From contig NC_037677.1 of assembly GCF_003255815.1 (NCBI RefSeq), positions 105,251,821-105,315,820 on the forward strand: a DNA stretch of 64,000 nt, written 5' to 3'. Both the position numbers and the translations under genes were made by a program. Below are positions 36,180 through 48,679 of this stretch, one piece after another; position 1 is the stretch's first letter, and each line of letters starts with the position of its first letter. Source of the DNA: Theropithecus gelada (lineage: Eukaryota > Chordata > Mammalia > Primates > Cercopithecidae). The notes below the pieces were generated by a model. It made no database searches and was not told the origin of the DNA. It saw only the letters and a list, made by a program, of their open reading frames with translations.

Positions 36180-37831
36180 ATGGTATGATCAGAGTTCATA
36201 CTTTACTTGGTAAATCACTGACCATAAGATTGCAATTGAGGTCCTTCTCCTATCTTGTGAAGAGCCTGACAAAAAACTAATTGATGACTCAAATGCCTGG
36301 TATTATCCCTATGAATCATCAGAATTTTCCTGTGCCAGAACCCTAGCCCTCTCATTCATCCCCAAGTCAGACAGGTTCCGCAAACTTTATGTTCTCAATA
36401 ATTTTCTCTAATTTCTCTGGCTTGGGACTTTTTTCCCAATGTCTTACGGCAGATATTTGGCAGCTCTGTGGCCAAATGTGAAAATGGGAAATTGAGACTA
36501 AGAGGCAGAGACATTCCTATTCTTTGGAAGGGTGCTTTCATATGCCCAAGGAGACTTTTGAATAGAATTGGCTAAGGCATCCATGGAAGTATCACCTCGT
36601 TCTCCTAAGGTTTATTGGTAAAAACATATAAACAAAAGATGATTCGGAACCAACGCAAAATATATTAACTTGCAATATCTGGGGGTGTAACCCATGAATT
36701 TGCCTTTCTAACAAGCACTTCTAATTATAAAAATCTGAGTCCCAGGGTTTCAAGAATTATGCTGAAAACTTAAAAATTATAGAGTAATCAATTTAAGAAA
36801 GAAAATACAAAAATGGTTTACAATACCCTAGAACCGAAAATCACAAGATAAAATTAGATTGAGATACTAGTTGCAAGATTTTGTGAACATACTAAAAAAT
36901 GCATTTTACCTTTGAAATCAGTAGTAAGATTTATGGTATAAAAATTATATCTTAAAGCCATTAAAATAAATTTTAAAAATAATATGAGAGATCATAATCT
37001 AATTGGCCTAATTCTTCATGTAACCACTAACAGGGGACAGATATGGTAATAACAACTTCTCACAATTTTTGTAGGCATTCATTCTTCTCTGGGTCTAGGA
37101 CAACGGACAAAAAAGCATTGTCTATATTCATTCAAAGGGGAACTCAATTTTTTGTTCCTTTTGCATCTTGTACCCCATTAAATTTCTCATTTTGTGATCC
37201 CTGAGATTATGCAGACTCAGATATTGTTTGGATGCTCTGAGATTTGTAAGCAAAAAGCATGGAAAACATAGTGGAAGAAAATACAGAGAATGAATGCAGT
37301 TTCCTAAATCATAAGACAATGTCTAGTGTCCTCAGTCTATGCTGTCATATGGCCTCCTGGAGGTTTATGTTTAGAAGGTAGCCGTTTCAGCTGCTTGTGC
37401 ATAAGGGTGTGTATGTCTGTGTGTTTGTGCATCTTTGTACTTATAAATCAAATGTAGATACAGTGAACATTACACAAAAATTCCTTCTTCTAAAATTTTA
37501 TGGATACAGAAGAGTCACATTTATGGGATACATGTGATATTTTGATATTTTGTAAGTCAGTGCTTAGGAACCAACTGCGCGATATTAAAAATATGAGGTA
37601 ATTAGGTCCAGAATATTTTTAGTTAAAAAAAAAAGGCAGTTGGGTATGTGGATATTGAAGCAAAATTGCTGTCTGGTGGTTTTCCTTACCCTAACACTGT
37701 TTTTATCTTGATAACCTCTCATTACAGACTCAATTTTATCAGTAAAATTAATCATTTTGTCATGATTAAGCCATACGATCTTTGAAAACACATTTTATAG
37801 ATTGTACAGTGTCATCCGAATATAAGGTATT

Positions 37832-38187
37832 TGTCATAGTTTGTTCAGGCTGATGTAAAATAAAATATCTTAAACTAGGTAACCCGTTAATAGCAAAACT
37901 TATTCCTCAAGGTTTCGGAGAGTCAGAAGTTAAAGATCAAGGTAATGTTAGTGTCTTTGAAGGCATGCTTCCTCATGGATGGCACCTTTCGGCCATGCCC
38001 TCACAGGTGGAAGGGGCAAGATAGCTCTCTGGGACCTCCTTCAAAAAGGCACTAATCCCCTTCATGAGAGCTTCACCCTCATGACCTAATCACCTCTCAG
38101 AAGACTCTGCCAAGTAATATTATCATCTTGGGGGTTAATATTCCAATGTATGAATTTTGGAGAAATGCAAACATTTGGATCATAGCA
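37832..38187 (-). mobile_element. MaLR LTR (MST/MLT1-type), antisense
   Basis: Antisense MaLR order: 'catagtttgttcaggctgatgtaaaataaaatatcttaaactaggtaac', 'cttattcctcaaggtttcggagagtcagaag', 'cctcatgacctaatcacctctcagaagactctgcc' and 'gggggttaatattccaatgtatgaattttgg'. A perfect 5-bp target-site duplication, GTATT, flanks it (37827-37831 and 38188-38192). 356 bp, a solo LTR. Confidence 0.87.
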
Positions 38188-38206
38188 GTATTATTGTGTG
38201 TAATAA

Positions 38207-38552
<346 letters not shown>

Positions 38553-39145
38553 CCAATCAGTTTTTAATCATTTTTAGCCTCCTAATATAAATTTCTTTTT
38601 CCCCCAACTATTTGAGGTATACATTCCTCTGAGAAAGAAAAGGTTTGAGGTAAAGTAGTTTCTATTTTAGGATAAAGAGTACGGGAAGACAGGTAGGCTT
38701 TTTGTGGTGATGAGAAGGAAGAGAGAAAATTATTCTTTTTCTTTTTTGATCTATTAATTCTGAGATGTCTGTAGTTACCAGACTGGAGCTGTCAGAAAAA
38801 ATAGGCAACTGTAATTGTCTTGAATTTTGGAGAAACATGGATTGAAGATGTTGTTCATAAATTATATTTGAATGGTAAGAGAAGCCAAGATATAAATACA
38901 TAGAAGAGTATTGCATTTTCTCTTGGTTACATGGCCAGTAAGTAATAAATCCAAAATATAGAACCAAGTCCTCCTGCCTTAACTCAACCCTCCTTTCTTT
39001 AAATTGACCTCTTTCTGCATTAAAAATATTTGATCAGTGTTCACCATCTACGCAATATACATATAGCCTCATGAGCATAGAAAACAAGAAAAAGCATGAA
39101 CCCTTGATAAGATTGTAGACACAGAGGCTATCTTTTATTACACAT
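38553..39145. other. Unique non-coding DNA
   Basis: No repeat or gene recognised. A 101-codon minus frame at 38662-38967 has no motif. Confidence 0.4.
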
Positions 39146-39149
39146 CAAG

Positions 39150-39680
39150 AATCTCTCTCTTATTGCTCTGTCCTTCCCTCATTTAGATCTCCATTGGGCC
39201 ATCCTGTGGACCATTAGAGGCTTCATATTATCTGAAGCCCCAACTTTAGTCCCTTCATTCAAATTCATGATCAGCATATTCATGCCAGAATTACCTTCCA
39301 AAGTTGTTTCTCCTATGGACTACGATGTCTCCCTTTTACCCACAGGATAAAAATCTACTCAACTCTAATTGAAGTCCTCTTTGTCTGACATTCCACATTG
39401 GCCACTCTTACTTCTATCTTCTTCCCGGGTTGAACTCTCTGATGGACCCAACCTGACCTCTCCCATTTCACCATTCAATATTCTTCATCAGTAGACATAT
39501 ATTCCAGGCTTATAAGCAAAATTTATTCCATGTTTCTACCCATCTAAATTGCATTTATTTAAAAGATTCACTTAAATGCCATGTCCTTTGAGAAAATGTC
39601 CCTTAGAATCACAGCCTATGCTTAGCTCTGTATAACTACTTTCTACAATTTATCTAGTTCAGAATATGTTGTTAGATATT
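39150..39680 (+). mobile_element. L2 LINE 3' region
   Basis: L2 order: 'cccttttacccacaggataaaaatctactcaactc', 'cctctttgtctgacattccac', 'cctgacctctcccatttcacc', 'ttaaaagattcacttaaatgccatgtcctttgagaaaatgtcccttag'. Old and non-coding. Confidence 0.72.
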
Positions 39681-40735
39681 TTTTGAATATATATTATTAG
39701 GGCAACCAGAGGATAATAATAACCAGAAGATCTTATCTTCAAGATAAGATCTCTGCTTTATATATCTGTGTTTGACCAGTTATATAATTAAAACAAATAT
39801 AGAAAATTAACGAGAACAATGACAGAATTGAATATAAGTTTCATAGGTATTTAAAACAATAAGCATTTGTTCATGATCTGCTGTGTGATATCATAGGTAG
39901 AGTCTTAGGTTTAGGCATTGGGACACTTGGCCTAAAACCTAAAAATTGCTGGGAAGAGCAAACGTTTCTGAGCATCAGCTTCGTATTACCCATTAAGGTC
40001 ACTTGTCCCTAGCTATAGGAGAAATTGAGTAAGTAAAATAATTAAAACTTCTGTATTTTCTTACATAACATTCTGTTTGAGTCCAGAAACCTGTGGGCCT
40101 GTTAAAAAGTTTATTCTCTTCGGCCATTCCACACTGTAGCCAGGGGCTTTAAGAAGCCTCTAATCTTAGCAAACATTCATTAAAATAAAAGGCCACCTGG
40201 AGACCCTGGAGAAGAACTCTGTCAGGAAGCCAATTAGCTTAAGTCCACCCCTGACTCTGTCTGCTCAGTAGTTATTCTAGGGCTATTTCTCTATTCCCTT
40301 TTTATTATTATAACCTGTAATTAGTTACTGTGCCATATAATTTCCATAGCCACAGGAAATATTTAACTGTAGCATCAGGGGCACCTGGGAAAATGATTAA
40401 TTCTAGAGAGAGTGTAGTTTGGGTGACTAGAGCACATCAGGACAGAATCTCTTAATTGAGACATGTCACCAATTTGAGGATCAAAGTAAAACTTCCTGCT
40501 ATCATGCCATACCAAATACCCTCCCCCATGGCTGTGTGATCCAGCTGAGGACAGCATGGACTCCTGAAAGAAGTCCCACAGCCACATCTGGTTTTGAGGT
40601 TGTAACCAGACTGTGATCTTGGTTCTGAAAGGAATTCAATCCTCTTCTCTCCACCAAATAATATAACGCATTTCAGAATCTTATTCAAATTATGACACAT
40701 AAAACCCAACTTTGGTCAAATGATGAAGTTTGACC
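39681..40735. other. Unique DNA with a GATA palindrome
   Basis: Holds a perfect 12-bp-arm palindrome at 39728-39752. Minus frames of 85 and 70 codons (40375-40709) overlap and have no recognised domain. Confidence 0.45.
39728..39752. promoter_or_regulatory. Perfect palindrome with opposed GATA motifs
   Basis: AGATCTTATCTT, one C, then AAGATAAGATCT. The AGATAAG core fits the WGATAR GATA-factor motif and occurs once on each strand. Binding is inferred only. Confidence 0.6.
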
Positions 40736-40770
40736 TAATTTGACATCTCAGTCTCAGTATCCATCAGAGA

Positions 40771-40803
40771 CACACTCTCTCTCTCGCATTCTCTCTCTCT
40801 CTC
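40771..40803. repeat. (CT)n microsatellite
   Basis: CT dinucleotides with one 'cgcatt' interruption. Confidence 0.93.
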
Positions 40804-40870
40804 CTCATCCTCCACCTGCTCTTAGCCTGTCCATATATTCCAACTGTCAGTGACTAAGTTACTTCTTCCA

Positions 40871-40912
40871 GGTGTGTGTGTGTGTGTGTATCTGTGTGTG
40901 CGTGTGCGTATC
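40871..40912. repeat. (TG)n microsatellite
   Basis: TG dinucleotides with TA and CG interruptions. Confidence 0.93.
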
Positions 40913-41059
40913 TTGCTATTCATGTCTGCACTGTTTATCGAATCTCCACTATTTGCTTAGTATTCAGCAGAGTGCTTTAAAAATATTTAGATCAAACCCT
41001 CCAGTATTCAAGTGTGTAGGAGGAAGGTAAAGTCAATATTTGTGACTTATTTCTATGCA

Positions 41060-41220
41060 AGGGATGAAGCAGTTTGTGTGCCTTATGTTGTTTAACAGAT
41101 GACATGAAGTCAGTGTTAGTGTTTCCATTTATAAAATAAGAAAACTGAGATTTGAAAGGGTTAAACACATATTTAAAATTCATAGATGTATTAATGTTAG
41201 AGCTTCAATTTCACTCCAGG
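41060..41220 (-). repeat. MIR SINE remnant, antisense
   Basis: Antisense MIR order: 'tgtttccatttataaaataagaaaactgagatttgaaagggttaaacac' then 'gttagagcttcaatttcac'. Diverged. Confidence 0.68.
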
Positions 41221-42885
41221 GGGGGCCTATCTTCAAAATCTATGTTCATTTTTACTGCAATGTTTGTTTCTAATAACTGCAACACAGGATAGAAAAGGAC
41301 ACATAGAGCAGATTTCAAACTAGAAATTATCCAGATGCTGTCTTTGAAACTCTCTTCCTGTGCCTGGCATAGAATCTAGAATAAAATTGAAAATAAATAT
41401 ATAATATATGTTAAGAAAATATACAGGGGAAGAAGTGCTTTGTGTCCAGAACACAGATCAATTAAAATAATGCATTCCAGGGGCCACAGGCATGCAAGGC
41501 CCTGAAGATTAAAAACTGGCCCTGAAGATTTCCTACCAAGTTAATTCCCAGACACATAGAGTTTCTCCCATTTGAGGAAGTTTCTTCATGTATGGACATG
41601 ATGTGTATGAATAAAGAAAATTACCCACCACATTTGTGGACCACACAAATGATAATGGTGGTTCAGCCACAGGTAGAAAGAACATACTCATAGGTCTGTG
41701 CAGAAGGGTGCCTGACAGAGTGTAAAGAAGGGAAAGATACAGATTGGAAGGGGAGAGCAGGGGACATTTTACACATACAAAAGAGGACAGTTTAGACAAA
41801 ATTATGTAAGTAACAATGTATGTCTCCCTTTACCTACGAAGAATTTGAACCCATTAGAGTGGTAGTAGATTCTGCTCGATACCACATTTTAAAAATAATT
41901 ATATCCCATTTTAAATTATATCCCATTTTATTTTCTTGAATGGGTATATTATTCAGATTCCAGCTCTTTTGCCTCATAAGTTAGTAATTATCTGCCTTGT
42001 TAATTTACTTTTGACATTACAACTTAGTTTTGCAGTTAAGAGATGTGGATTTTGAAATAAATTTAAATATTTAAACAAATTATGTGAGATCACAACCTTG
42101 TTCACAATTTGTTTCTCCAGTCATTTAACTTCTTTTTATCTCCAAAACCTGGAATCTCTCTCACAGCACAATGTGTTTATGCATGACTTTGTCTCTCAAT
42201 GGCATGTTTTATCTACATTTTTTCCTAGCTAAGTCACTCAGACCTTCACGCTGGAAAGCTTCTGTAATTCTCTGGAGCGAGGCCATCTTAGATGCTGCTT
42301 GTCTGTGCTCCTCCTGGGTATGTATATATGTGTGCATGCTACACTCATTGGTTTCTCTGCCTCAGACTATTTTCAGATGGAGTGCTTCCATATGGTGACC
42401 CGTGCTTTACCATCCCTTAAGAAGAATAATTTCTTTCTAATAGTCTCAAATAAGATATTTTTGAAGAGAAAGATGTGTGTGTGTGTAGAGAGGTCCCTAC
42501 AGGGACATTTATTTGCTTTTATCAAGGAAAGAGAAAGGCCAAGCAATTAGAGGTGATTGGATACACTGATTGCCAATAACCTTGGAAATATAAAACTTGA
42601 CAACCCTTCTATCTACCCTAAGGTGGATATCAACATCCACCACCAAAGAATAGGGCCCCCTCCTGCACAGGGCAGAGAATTTGGTTGTGTTTGTTTCTGG
42701 GGTGTGTGTGTGTATGTGTGTGTGGGAGGTGTGTGTGGGGTGTGCGCATGTATGTTGTGTGTGTGTGTGTGTGTTTGGTTTGGTAAGGAAATGAATCTTT
42801 ACTGAAGTATTAGGAGTTGGGAGAAAAAAAAATAAATCTTGTATTTCTTTTTGATGGATAAGGCAGTTCCAAAAAAAGAACTAGT
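41221..42885. other. Unique DNA with short repeats
   Basis: Includes a perfect 17-bp tandem pair (41897-41913, 41914-41930) and TG-rich tracts at 42474-42486 and 42699-42779. Frames of 75-88 codons here lie in unique or TG-rich DNA and have no motif. No gene seen. Confidence 0.45.
42699..42779. repeat. (TG)n-rich microsatellite
   Basis: Long interrupted TG tract with GGGAGG and GCGC interruptions. It produces a valine/cysteine-rich chance frame (42557-42805). Confidence 0.94.
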
Positions 42886-42889
42886 CCTT

Positions 42890-43105
42890 CCTGAACCACT
42901 GTGTCCTAGAAATTGTGCCAGAAACATCATGCACATTATCTCATTTAATGATCTCTACCACCCTGGACTCTCATGGTCTCAATTTTATGGACGAGTAAAC
43001 AATCTTACGAAGACTATACAACCTGCTAGAGTCATGCAGTTGGTTAAAAGTGGTCACAGGATTTGAACCTTGGGTCTCTGGCAGTCCAAAACCCTTGCTT
43101 ACTAG
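42890..43105 (-). repeat. MIR SINE, antisense, well preserved
   Basis: Clear antisense MIR order: 'ttgtgccagaaacatcatgcacattatctcatttaatgatctc', 'attttatggacgagtaaacaatcttacg', 'gtcatgcagttggttaaaagtggtcacaggatttgaaccttggg' and 'agtccaaaacccttgct'. One of the best MIR copies of the window. Confidence 0.85.
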
Positions 43106-43345
43106 AATATGGGGGTTACTATCTTTGTCTTCTCTTTCAGTTACAGTTAAAGTTATACTTGGAAATTTTGGATGCTGTTATTTGGTACTTGGGCCTCATT
43201 ATCTTTTCTGCCAGTTAGTCATAAGACATCTTCTTTTTAAAAACATTGTGCAGAAATGACTTAGTTTCTGGCTATAGAGCCTTGTTCCCAGGATTCACAT
43301 TATCTTTCAGGTAGAGCAGCAGAACAAATTACAGGAATTAAGGAG
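43106..43345. other. Unique non-coding DNA
   Basis: No feature recognised. Confidence 0.4.
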
Positions 43346-43555
43346 CATTTTATTATTATTATTATACTTTACGTTCTAGGGTACATGTACACAACGTGCA
43401 GGTTTGTTAGATATGTATACTTGTGCCATGTTGGTGTGCTGCACCCATCAACTCGTCAGCACCCATCAACTCATCATTTACATCAGGTATAACTCCCAAT
43501 GCCATCCCTCCCCCCTGCCCCCTCCCCATAATAGACCCCGGTGTGTGATGTTCCC
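43346..43555 (-). mobile_element. Short primate L1 3'-UTR fragment, antisense
   Basis: Only about 205 bases of L1P 3' UTR: (tta)n tail, 'tacatgtacacaacgtgcaggtttgtta', 'cttgtgccatgttggtgtgctgcacccatcaactcg', ending at 'gtgtgtgatgttcccc'. Contains a local 17-base duplication ('cacccatcaactcgtcag' / 'cacccatcaactcatca'). An extremely 5'-truncated insertion. Confidence 0.92.
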
Positions 43556-44435
43556 CAAAGAGGATGCATATTAGAAATGGTGGGAGTAGCCAGCACTACT
43601 CCATCACTAACAGTAACGTATGAATTTGAAGAATTACTTTTGTGATCTGTTGCCTATTTATGTGAATTATTGACCAGTATGTGAATTCCCTGGCAAACAG
43701 AGTAAGGATAAACATAGTGAGGTTTGACCTCACAGGGCAAAAACAGAAATGGTGATTTAAAGTTCTAATAAAAATAAATCCACTTGAGCTAGATTCTCGA
43801 GAGAAAATTTATTTGATTGAGTGGAGACATAGCTGACAGAAGATCTTCTCCTCCTGGCTCATGTTGTAATTTCTATTTCTGATTTTGACCCTTAGAATAA
43901 CATATAAAAAGACTGGCAAAAGAGAAATGAAATTATACATTATAATTATACAGACAAATGGCATTTACAAAATGTTTGCCTGCAGTGAAATTGTGTTTGA
44001 AATTATCTAATAAGAAAGATAAATAAATAGAGCACTCCCCTATTTCCAGATCCCCTCTATATCAACATGCTAGCACAGTTTATTGGATGGTTTCATTATC
44101 AGAAATGAACATGGGCCTTCAATGTCTTGCCTACTTGTTTTTGTGTTCTCAAAAAGGTAATCTTCTAAATGTGATTATGAAAGATAATTGCAACAATTGT
44201 CACTTTGTGTGTGTAAATTCAGTTTTATCTGATATTGAACCTACCAGTCACTGTTTAAGAATATCAACAGCTACCAAATAGAATCATTGCAGAGATTAAA
44301 TGAGACAGTGTATGTAAAATGTGAAGTCAGAATTTGAATAAGTTAGTACCAGCACTCAGGAGTCTGAAAGAGCAGTTTATGAACTGGTAACTGTCCCTAC
44401 CTGGCTATTTTGCATCTTTATCTCAATTAGTGACA
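43556..44435. other. Unique non-coding DNA
   Basis: No repeat family or gene recognised. Confidence 0.4.
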
Positions 44436-44439
44436 TTAT

Positions 44440-44640
44440 ATAACAGCAAAGGATTTAGGGATGTTTTGTAACCAGGAACAATTACTTCACTTCTTTAAGC
44501 CTGTTTCCTCACTTATAAAGCACCTAGTTCCTAAGGCTGCTTTGAAGATTTTTTAAAAAGATAATACATATAAACAACTCAGAACAGTACCTGTTTATAA
44601 ATGCTTAATAAATGCTAAGCACTGTTACCAAGATTGAGGA
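44440..44640 (+). repeat. MIR SINE remnant
   Basis: Sense MIR order: 'gaacaattacttcacttctttaagcctgtttcctcacttataaagc', 'ctgctttgaagatttt', 'taatacatataaacaactcagaacagtacctg' and 'tgcttaataaatgct'. Confidence 0.75.
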
Positions 44641-45612
44641 TTTTCAAAGGCATCCGAACAGGTTCCCTTAAGTATGTCATCAGCAGTAGTCCCTGTGATT
44701 TAAGGCTAGCCTGGTTGCAGGTTCCAGATCCCTAGCATTAGGCTGGATGACATATGAGATCTACAATAGGTTTTTAAATCATGTATGTCCTTAGACATAT
44801 TTTTAAAGAGGCAGGGTTGGAAAATGGCACAGCCAATGCCACCATTCTTTTTCCTGTTCATGGCATCATCAACACTCTTTATGAGCCCGACCCACATCTT
44901 AGATCCCTGCTCAGCACATAGAGTACCCTGATGTGAGCAAATGAGAGGAAGTCAATGACGCTATTCCCATGGAAACTCATTCTGATGCTATTCTTCTGAA
45001 TCACAGATCAGGGAGGGAGGTAAATTTTATAAGAGAAATGGAGTGAACATAGGCAGAAAAATAAGCACAACGACAACAAAAATGGCTAAAATTTCTTCAA
45101 GCATCTTCTAAGTTCTTTTCCTATCGGGAATAGAGATATATTCAGATTCTAGTGCCTGGCTCAAAATAACTGAAGGGTTCCTTTGTGCAACTGGGGAGAG
45201 AAAAAGGAGTAACATGGAGAATGCCAACTTGCACTTTAACATGCAGGTAATAGTGGCCTTTATCAAGCTCCCGCCTTTATATTCCACTGGCCACTTTATT
45301 ATCCTACATAAGAGGTTGTCCCATGGAGTCACCTTCCTCATGTCTGTGCCCGTCCGGACTCTCAGTCTAAACCAGGCCAGTCTGAAGCTTTCCTTGAGAT
45401 CCAGTCTGCCCATGTTTTCATAGTCTCTGTAGCTCCCTTCAAATTACTCGACATTTCTGAGGTGACTTGAGGGAAGAGCTGCCTCTTTTAAAAGGATACT
45501 AATATTGTTCGTCCAGTCTCCTCCTCGTGTGAGTAATTTCCATAATATTCCTGGGACAAGACATTTATGTAGACATTCTGGGGTTAATCCTAGCATACTG
45601 TTATTAGCAAGC

Positions 45613-45651
<39 letters not shown>

Positions 45652-46027
45652 TTTGGTGTCTGCTGAGACCTTTATTTTATCACTGCCTTTTCAGCACACA
45701 GAATTGTTCAGGATGTTAAAGGATCATTCTAATTATAAACACACATTTATCCCCCTTTCACGTATTACTTCAGTTTTAGTAGAATATGATACAGCTGTGA
45801 GAAACCAGCGCTTCATAGCAAAGTTTACTTTCACTCAAGATGGGATGGCAAGCAAATCTCTGCTTGCTTTCTCTTTATATGTGGAATAAAGAAAGAAAAC
45901 TGTGTCATTTACTGCATACATAACAACATAAACATCATAATATTCCCTTAAGAAAATAACTTGCAGGTTACCTATCAATCAATAATTTTCCCAGTTTACA
46001 TTTACCATTTATTTTCTCCTCTCACGC
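44641..46027. other. Unique DNA with a (TTTA)n microsatellite
   Basis: Frames of 101 (minus, 45108-45413) and 69 codons (plus, 45214-45423) overlap and show no domain. A (TTTA)n tract is at 45613-45654. No gene seen. Confidence 0.45.
45613..45654. repeat. (TTTA)n microsatellite, about 10 units
   Basis: Uninterrupted TTTA units, a class that often varies in length between individuals. Confidence 0.96.
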
Positions 46028-46336
46028 TTTTTTTTTTTTTCTTTTTTTTTGAGACGGAGTCTTACCTGTTGCCTAGGCTGGAGTGCAGTGGTGCGTTCTC
46101 AGCTCACTGCTGCAGCCTCCGCCTCCTGGATTCGTGCAATTATCCTACCTCAGTCTCCCGAGTAGCTGAGATTACAGACATGCGCCACCGCACCCAGCTA
46201 AATTTTGTATTTTTTAGTAGAGACTGGGTTTCACCATGTTGGTCAGGGCTGGTCTTGAACTCCTGACTGGAAGTGACCCACCCACCTCAGTCCCCCAGAG
46301 TGCTGGGATTATAGGCGTGAGTCATCACGCCCAGCC
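46028..46336 (-). mobile_element. AluS-type SINE, antisense
   Basis: A T-rich start with one C, then full antisense Alu to 'gagtcatcacgcccagcc'. It continues into a pyrimidine tract. Frames at 45961-46478 are Alu frames. Confidence 0.94.
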
Positions 46337-46453
46337 TCCTTTCTCGCTTTCATTCTCACTCCTGCTCTCGCTCTTGCCCTTGCTCTTCCTCCCTCTCCCT
46401 TTCACAGAAATAACAGGAGGGGGAGAGAGGGAGAGAGAGACACACACAGAGAG
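46337..46453. repeat. Pyrimidine tract followed by purine tract
   Basis: 46337-46405 is C/T-rich with TCTCGCT/TGCTCT repeats. 46414-46453 is A/G-rich ('aggagggggagagagggagagagagacac'). The two low-complexity tracts lie back to back beyond the Alu. Confidence 0.9.
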
Positions 46454-47734
46454 AAGTCAAAGGCAGACTGATGGCTAACTGATGAAGGGATAGGAGAGAT
46501 GAAAGCATGTAGACAATAGAAGCAGGGTCTATCCTAAAAGCAGTAGTAGGTGAAACAACTCATAGGATAAATGATATCACAGCCAGTTAGAATAAATAGA
46601 CTGGTTATTGAAAAATACGCTTCTTACAGTATTTACAAAACTGTAATTTTTAAAATAAAATAAAGTGAAACAATACTGGTCTTGGATGTTAAATACTAAA
46701 TATTAGCCTGTTCTTACTTTATCTTGTACCTGACAATTTCAAAATTTAATCAGCTAGGCTAGAGTTTTGCAGTGTCTCATTAGTGGAGGCAAAAAGAAAA
46801 TATTTCACTGAATAAGTAATTAACATCAAATGAGCTTCTTCTCTATAAATGTGATGAAATTAGGGCAATTCCTTCTCAATAATTCCCTCAGACCCTCTCC
46901 TGGAGAGTTCCTACTCTTCAATCCTTTTGTGTCCCTTCCATTCCTTTAATTAGCCAATCTTAACCTTGTCACCAGCGACTAGGTAAAGTCTAATTCAAAC
47001 TATTAGTAAATTTAGAAACATCAAATAAAAGTGAATCTAAAGCATATCCCTGGAGAAATAGAGTTTCTGTCTGTCTCTGAATCTGACCCTTCTGGTGGTA
47101 TCAAGCTCACTCCCAGGAACTTCAGCCCTGAATTGACCTTGAAATTGATGATCCCACACAAGAAAAGCCCATTTCAATTTCTCCAGAAAGGTCTCTACAT
47201 TTCTCCCGGGATAAATTCTTCAGTTCCAGTCCCATTCTCCTAACATTATTATATGATACATAACTCTGATAGGAAAGCTTACTATGCTGTTGGCTGCTTT
47301 TCCCACCTTATTGCCCTTTCTTATGCTGTTTTGTTGTTGTTATCTTGTTTTATTTGTTTGTTTGTTTGTTTGCCAGGAAACCCGTCTATACCCTGCTAGG
47401 CTTCTCATAACAGATCCATGTCTCTGCATAGTTTCATGCAACAGTCTATATCACCCAACTTTGTATTTAATAGTAGGCCATCTCATGTTATTTACTAACA
47501 TCGTATGTGAGAGCGTCTTTGTTTCCCTACCAGATAGTAAACCCTTCCACTCCCTCCGTCCTCTGACTCAGCTTATGCATGCAATACAATGCATACTGAT
47601 TACAGTATGTGGACACTTAAGGATTACAAACATTTTGTGTGTGTTGCCTAGTATATTAGCTGGAGGAAAAAGTAAGGTAATACTTCTAATAGCTTTTCAA
47701 GAGTAGGTATGTGTGTATGAAACTTAATATTAAA
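46454..47734. other. Unique DNA, possible L2 trace
   Basis: 47346-47374 is a (TTTG)n repeat. 47380-47640 faintly resembles an L2 3' end. A 140-codon plus frame (47284-47706) starts with a hydrophobic run caused by T-rich and TTTG sequence. I do not regard it as a gene. Confidence 0.4.
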
Positions 47735-48667
47735 ATGTTCAACATGGCTAATCAGCAATAAAACACAAATTAAAATGATAACGAAATATTACCTCATGCC
47801 TGCTAGGGGGGCTATTATCAAAAAGATAAACAATAACAAGTATTGATGAGGATATAGAGAAAAGAGAACCCTGGTACACTGTTGGTGAAAATGTAAGTTA
47901 ATAGTCATTATAAAGAATGGTATGGAAGCTCCTCAGAAATCTAGAACAGAAATTCCATATGATCTAGCAATCCCACTTCTGGGTATACACCTAACAGAAA
48001 TGAAACTAGTATATCAAAGAGATATCTGCACCCCATATTCATTGCAGCATTATGCACAATAGTCAAGGTATGAAATCACCCTAACCATCTATTAAGAGAT
48101 GAATGAAGACAATTATTATACACACACACACACAGACACACACACACACATGCACACACGATTATTACTCAGCCTTTAAAAAGAAAGAAATTCTTTATTT
48201 GTGAGAACATGGATGAACCTGGAGGACATTATGCTGAGTGAAATATGCCAGGCATAGAATGATAAATACCACATAATCTCACTATATGTGGAATCTGAAA
48301 AAGTTGAATTTATAGAAGTGGAGTGGGGAATGGTGGTTGTTGAAGGCTGGGAGAGGGGAAGGTAGAGAATGGAAAGATGTTGACCAAAGGCTACAAAATT
48401 TCAGTTAGACAGAAGGAATACATTTTCAAGATCTGTTGCACAGTATGGTCACCATAGTTCATAATAATATATCGCATATTTCAAAATTGCTAAAACAATA
48501 GATTTTAAATGTTCTCGGTATAAAAAAATGATAAGTATTTGAGGTGATGGGTATGTCAATTTGCTTGCTATAATCATTCAACAGTGTATACCTACATCTA
48601 AACATCCCATTATACCCCATAAATATATACAATCATTATTTTTTCAATTAAAAATAAAAAATTAAAA
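47735..48667 (+). mobile_element. Old L1M ORF2 end and 3' UTR
   Basis: L1M landmarks in order: 'ttcaacatggctaatcagcaataaa', 'aacaataacaagtattgatgaggatatagag', 'gatctagcaatcccacttctgggtatacacc', 'gcattatgcacaatagtcaaggtatg', 'gtgagaacatggatgaacctggaggacattatgctgagtgaaatatgcc', and the 3' UTR to 'aaatatatacaatcattattttttc'. A CA microsatellite (48118-48160) has grown inside it. No usable frame. Confidence 0.94.
48118..48160. repeat. (CA)n microsatellite inside the L1M
   Basis: CA dinucleotides with GA and TG interruptions. Confidence 0.93.
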
Positions 48668-48679
48668 AACAACTCCCTA

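Larger units (their letters stand above)
34411..37826. other. Repeat-poor unique DNA
   Basis: About 3.4 kb with few recognisable repeats: a weak antisense MIR at 35250-35350 ('gtcataaccattttacagattaggcagttgaag'), a (TG)n at 36133-36168, and an L1-like A/T phrase near 37490-37560. Frames of 94 codons (minus, 34619-34903) and 93 codons (plus, 34675-34956) overlap and show no motif. No exon seen. Confidence 0.45.

Noticed and set aside
47284..47706. 140-codon frame with a hydrophobic start resembling a signal peptide
   Set aside because: The hydrophobic run comes from T-rich and (TTTG)n sequence. There is no domain or exon context.
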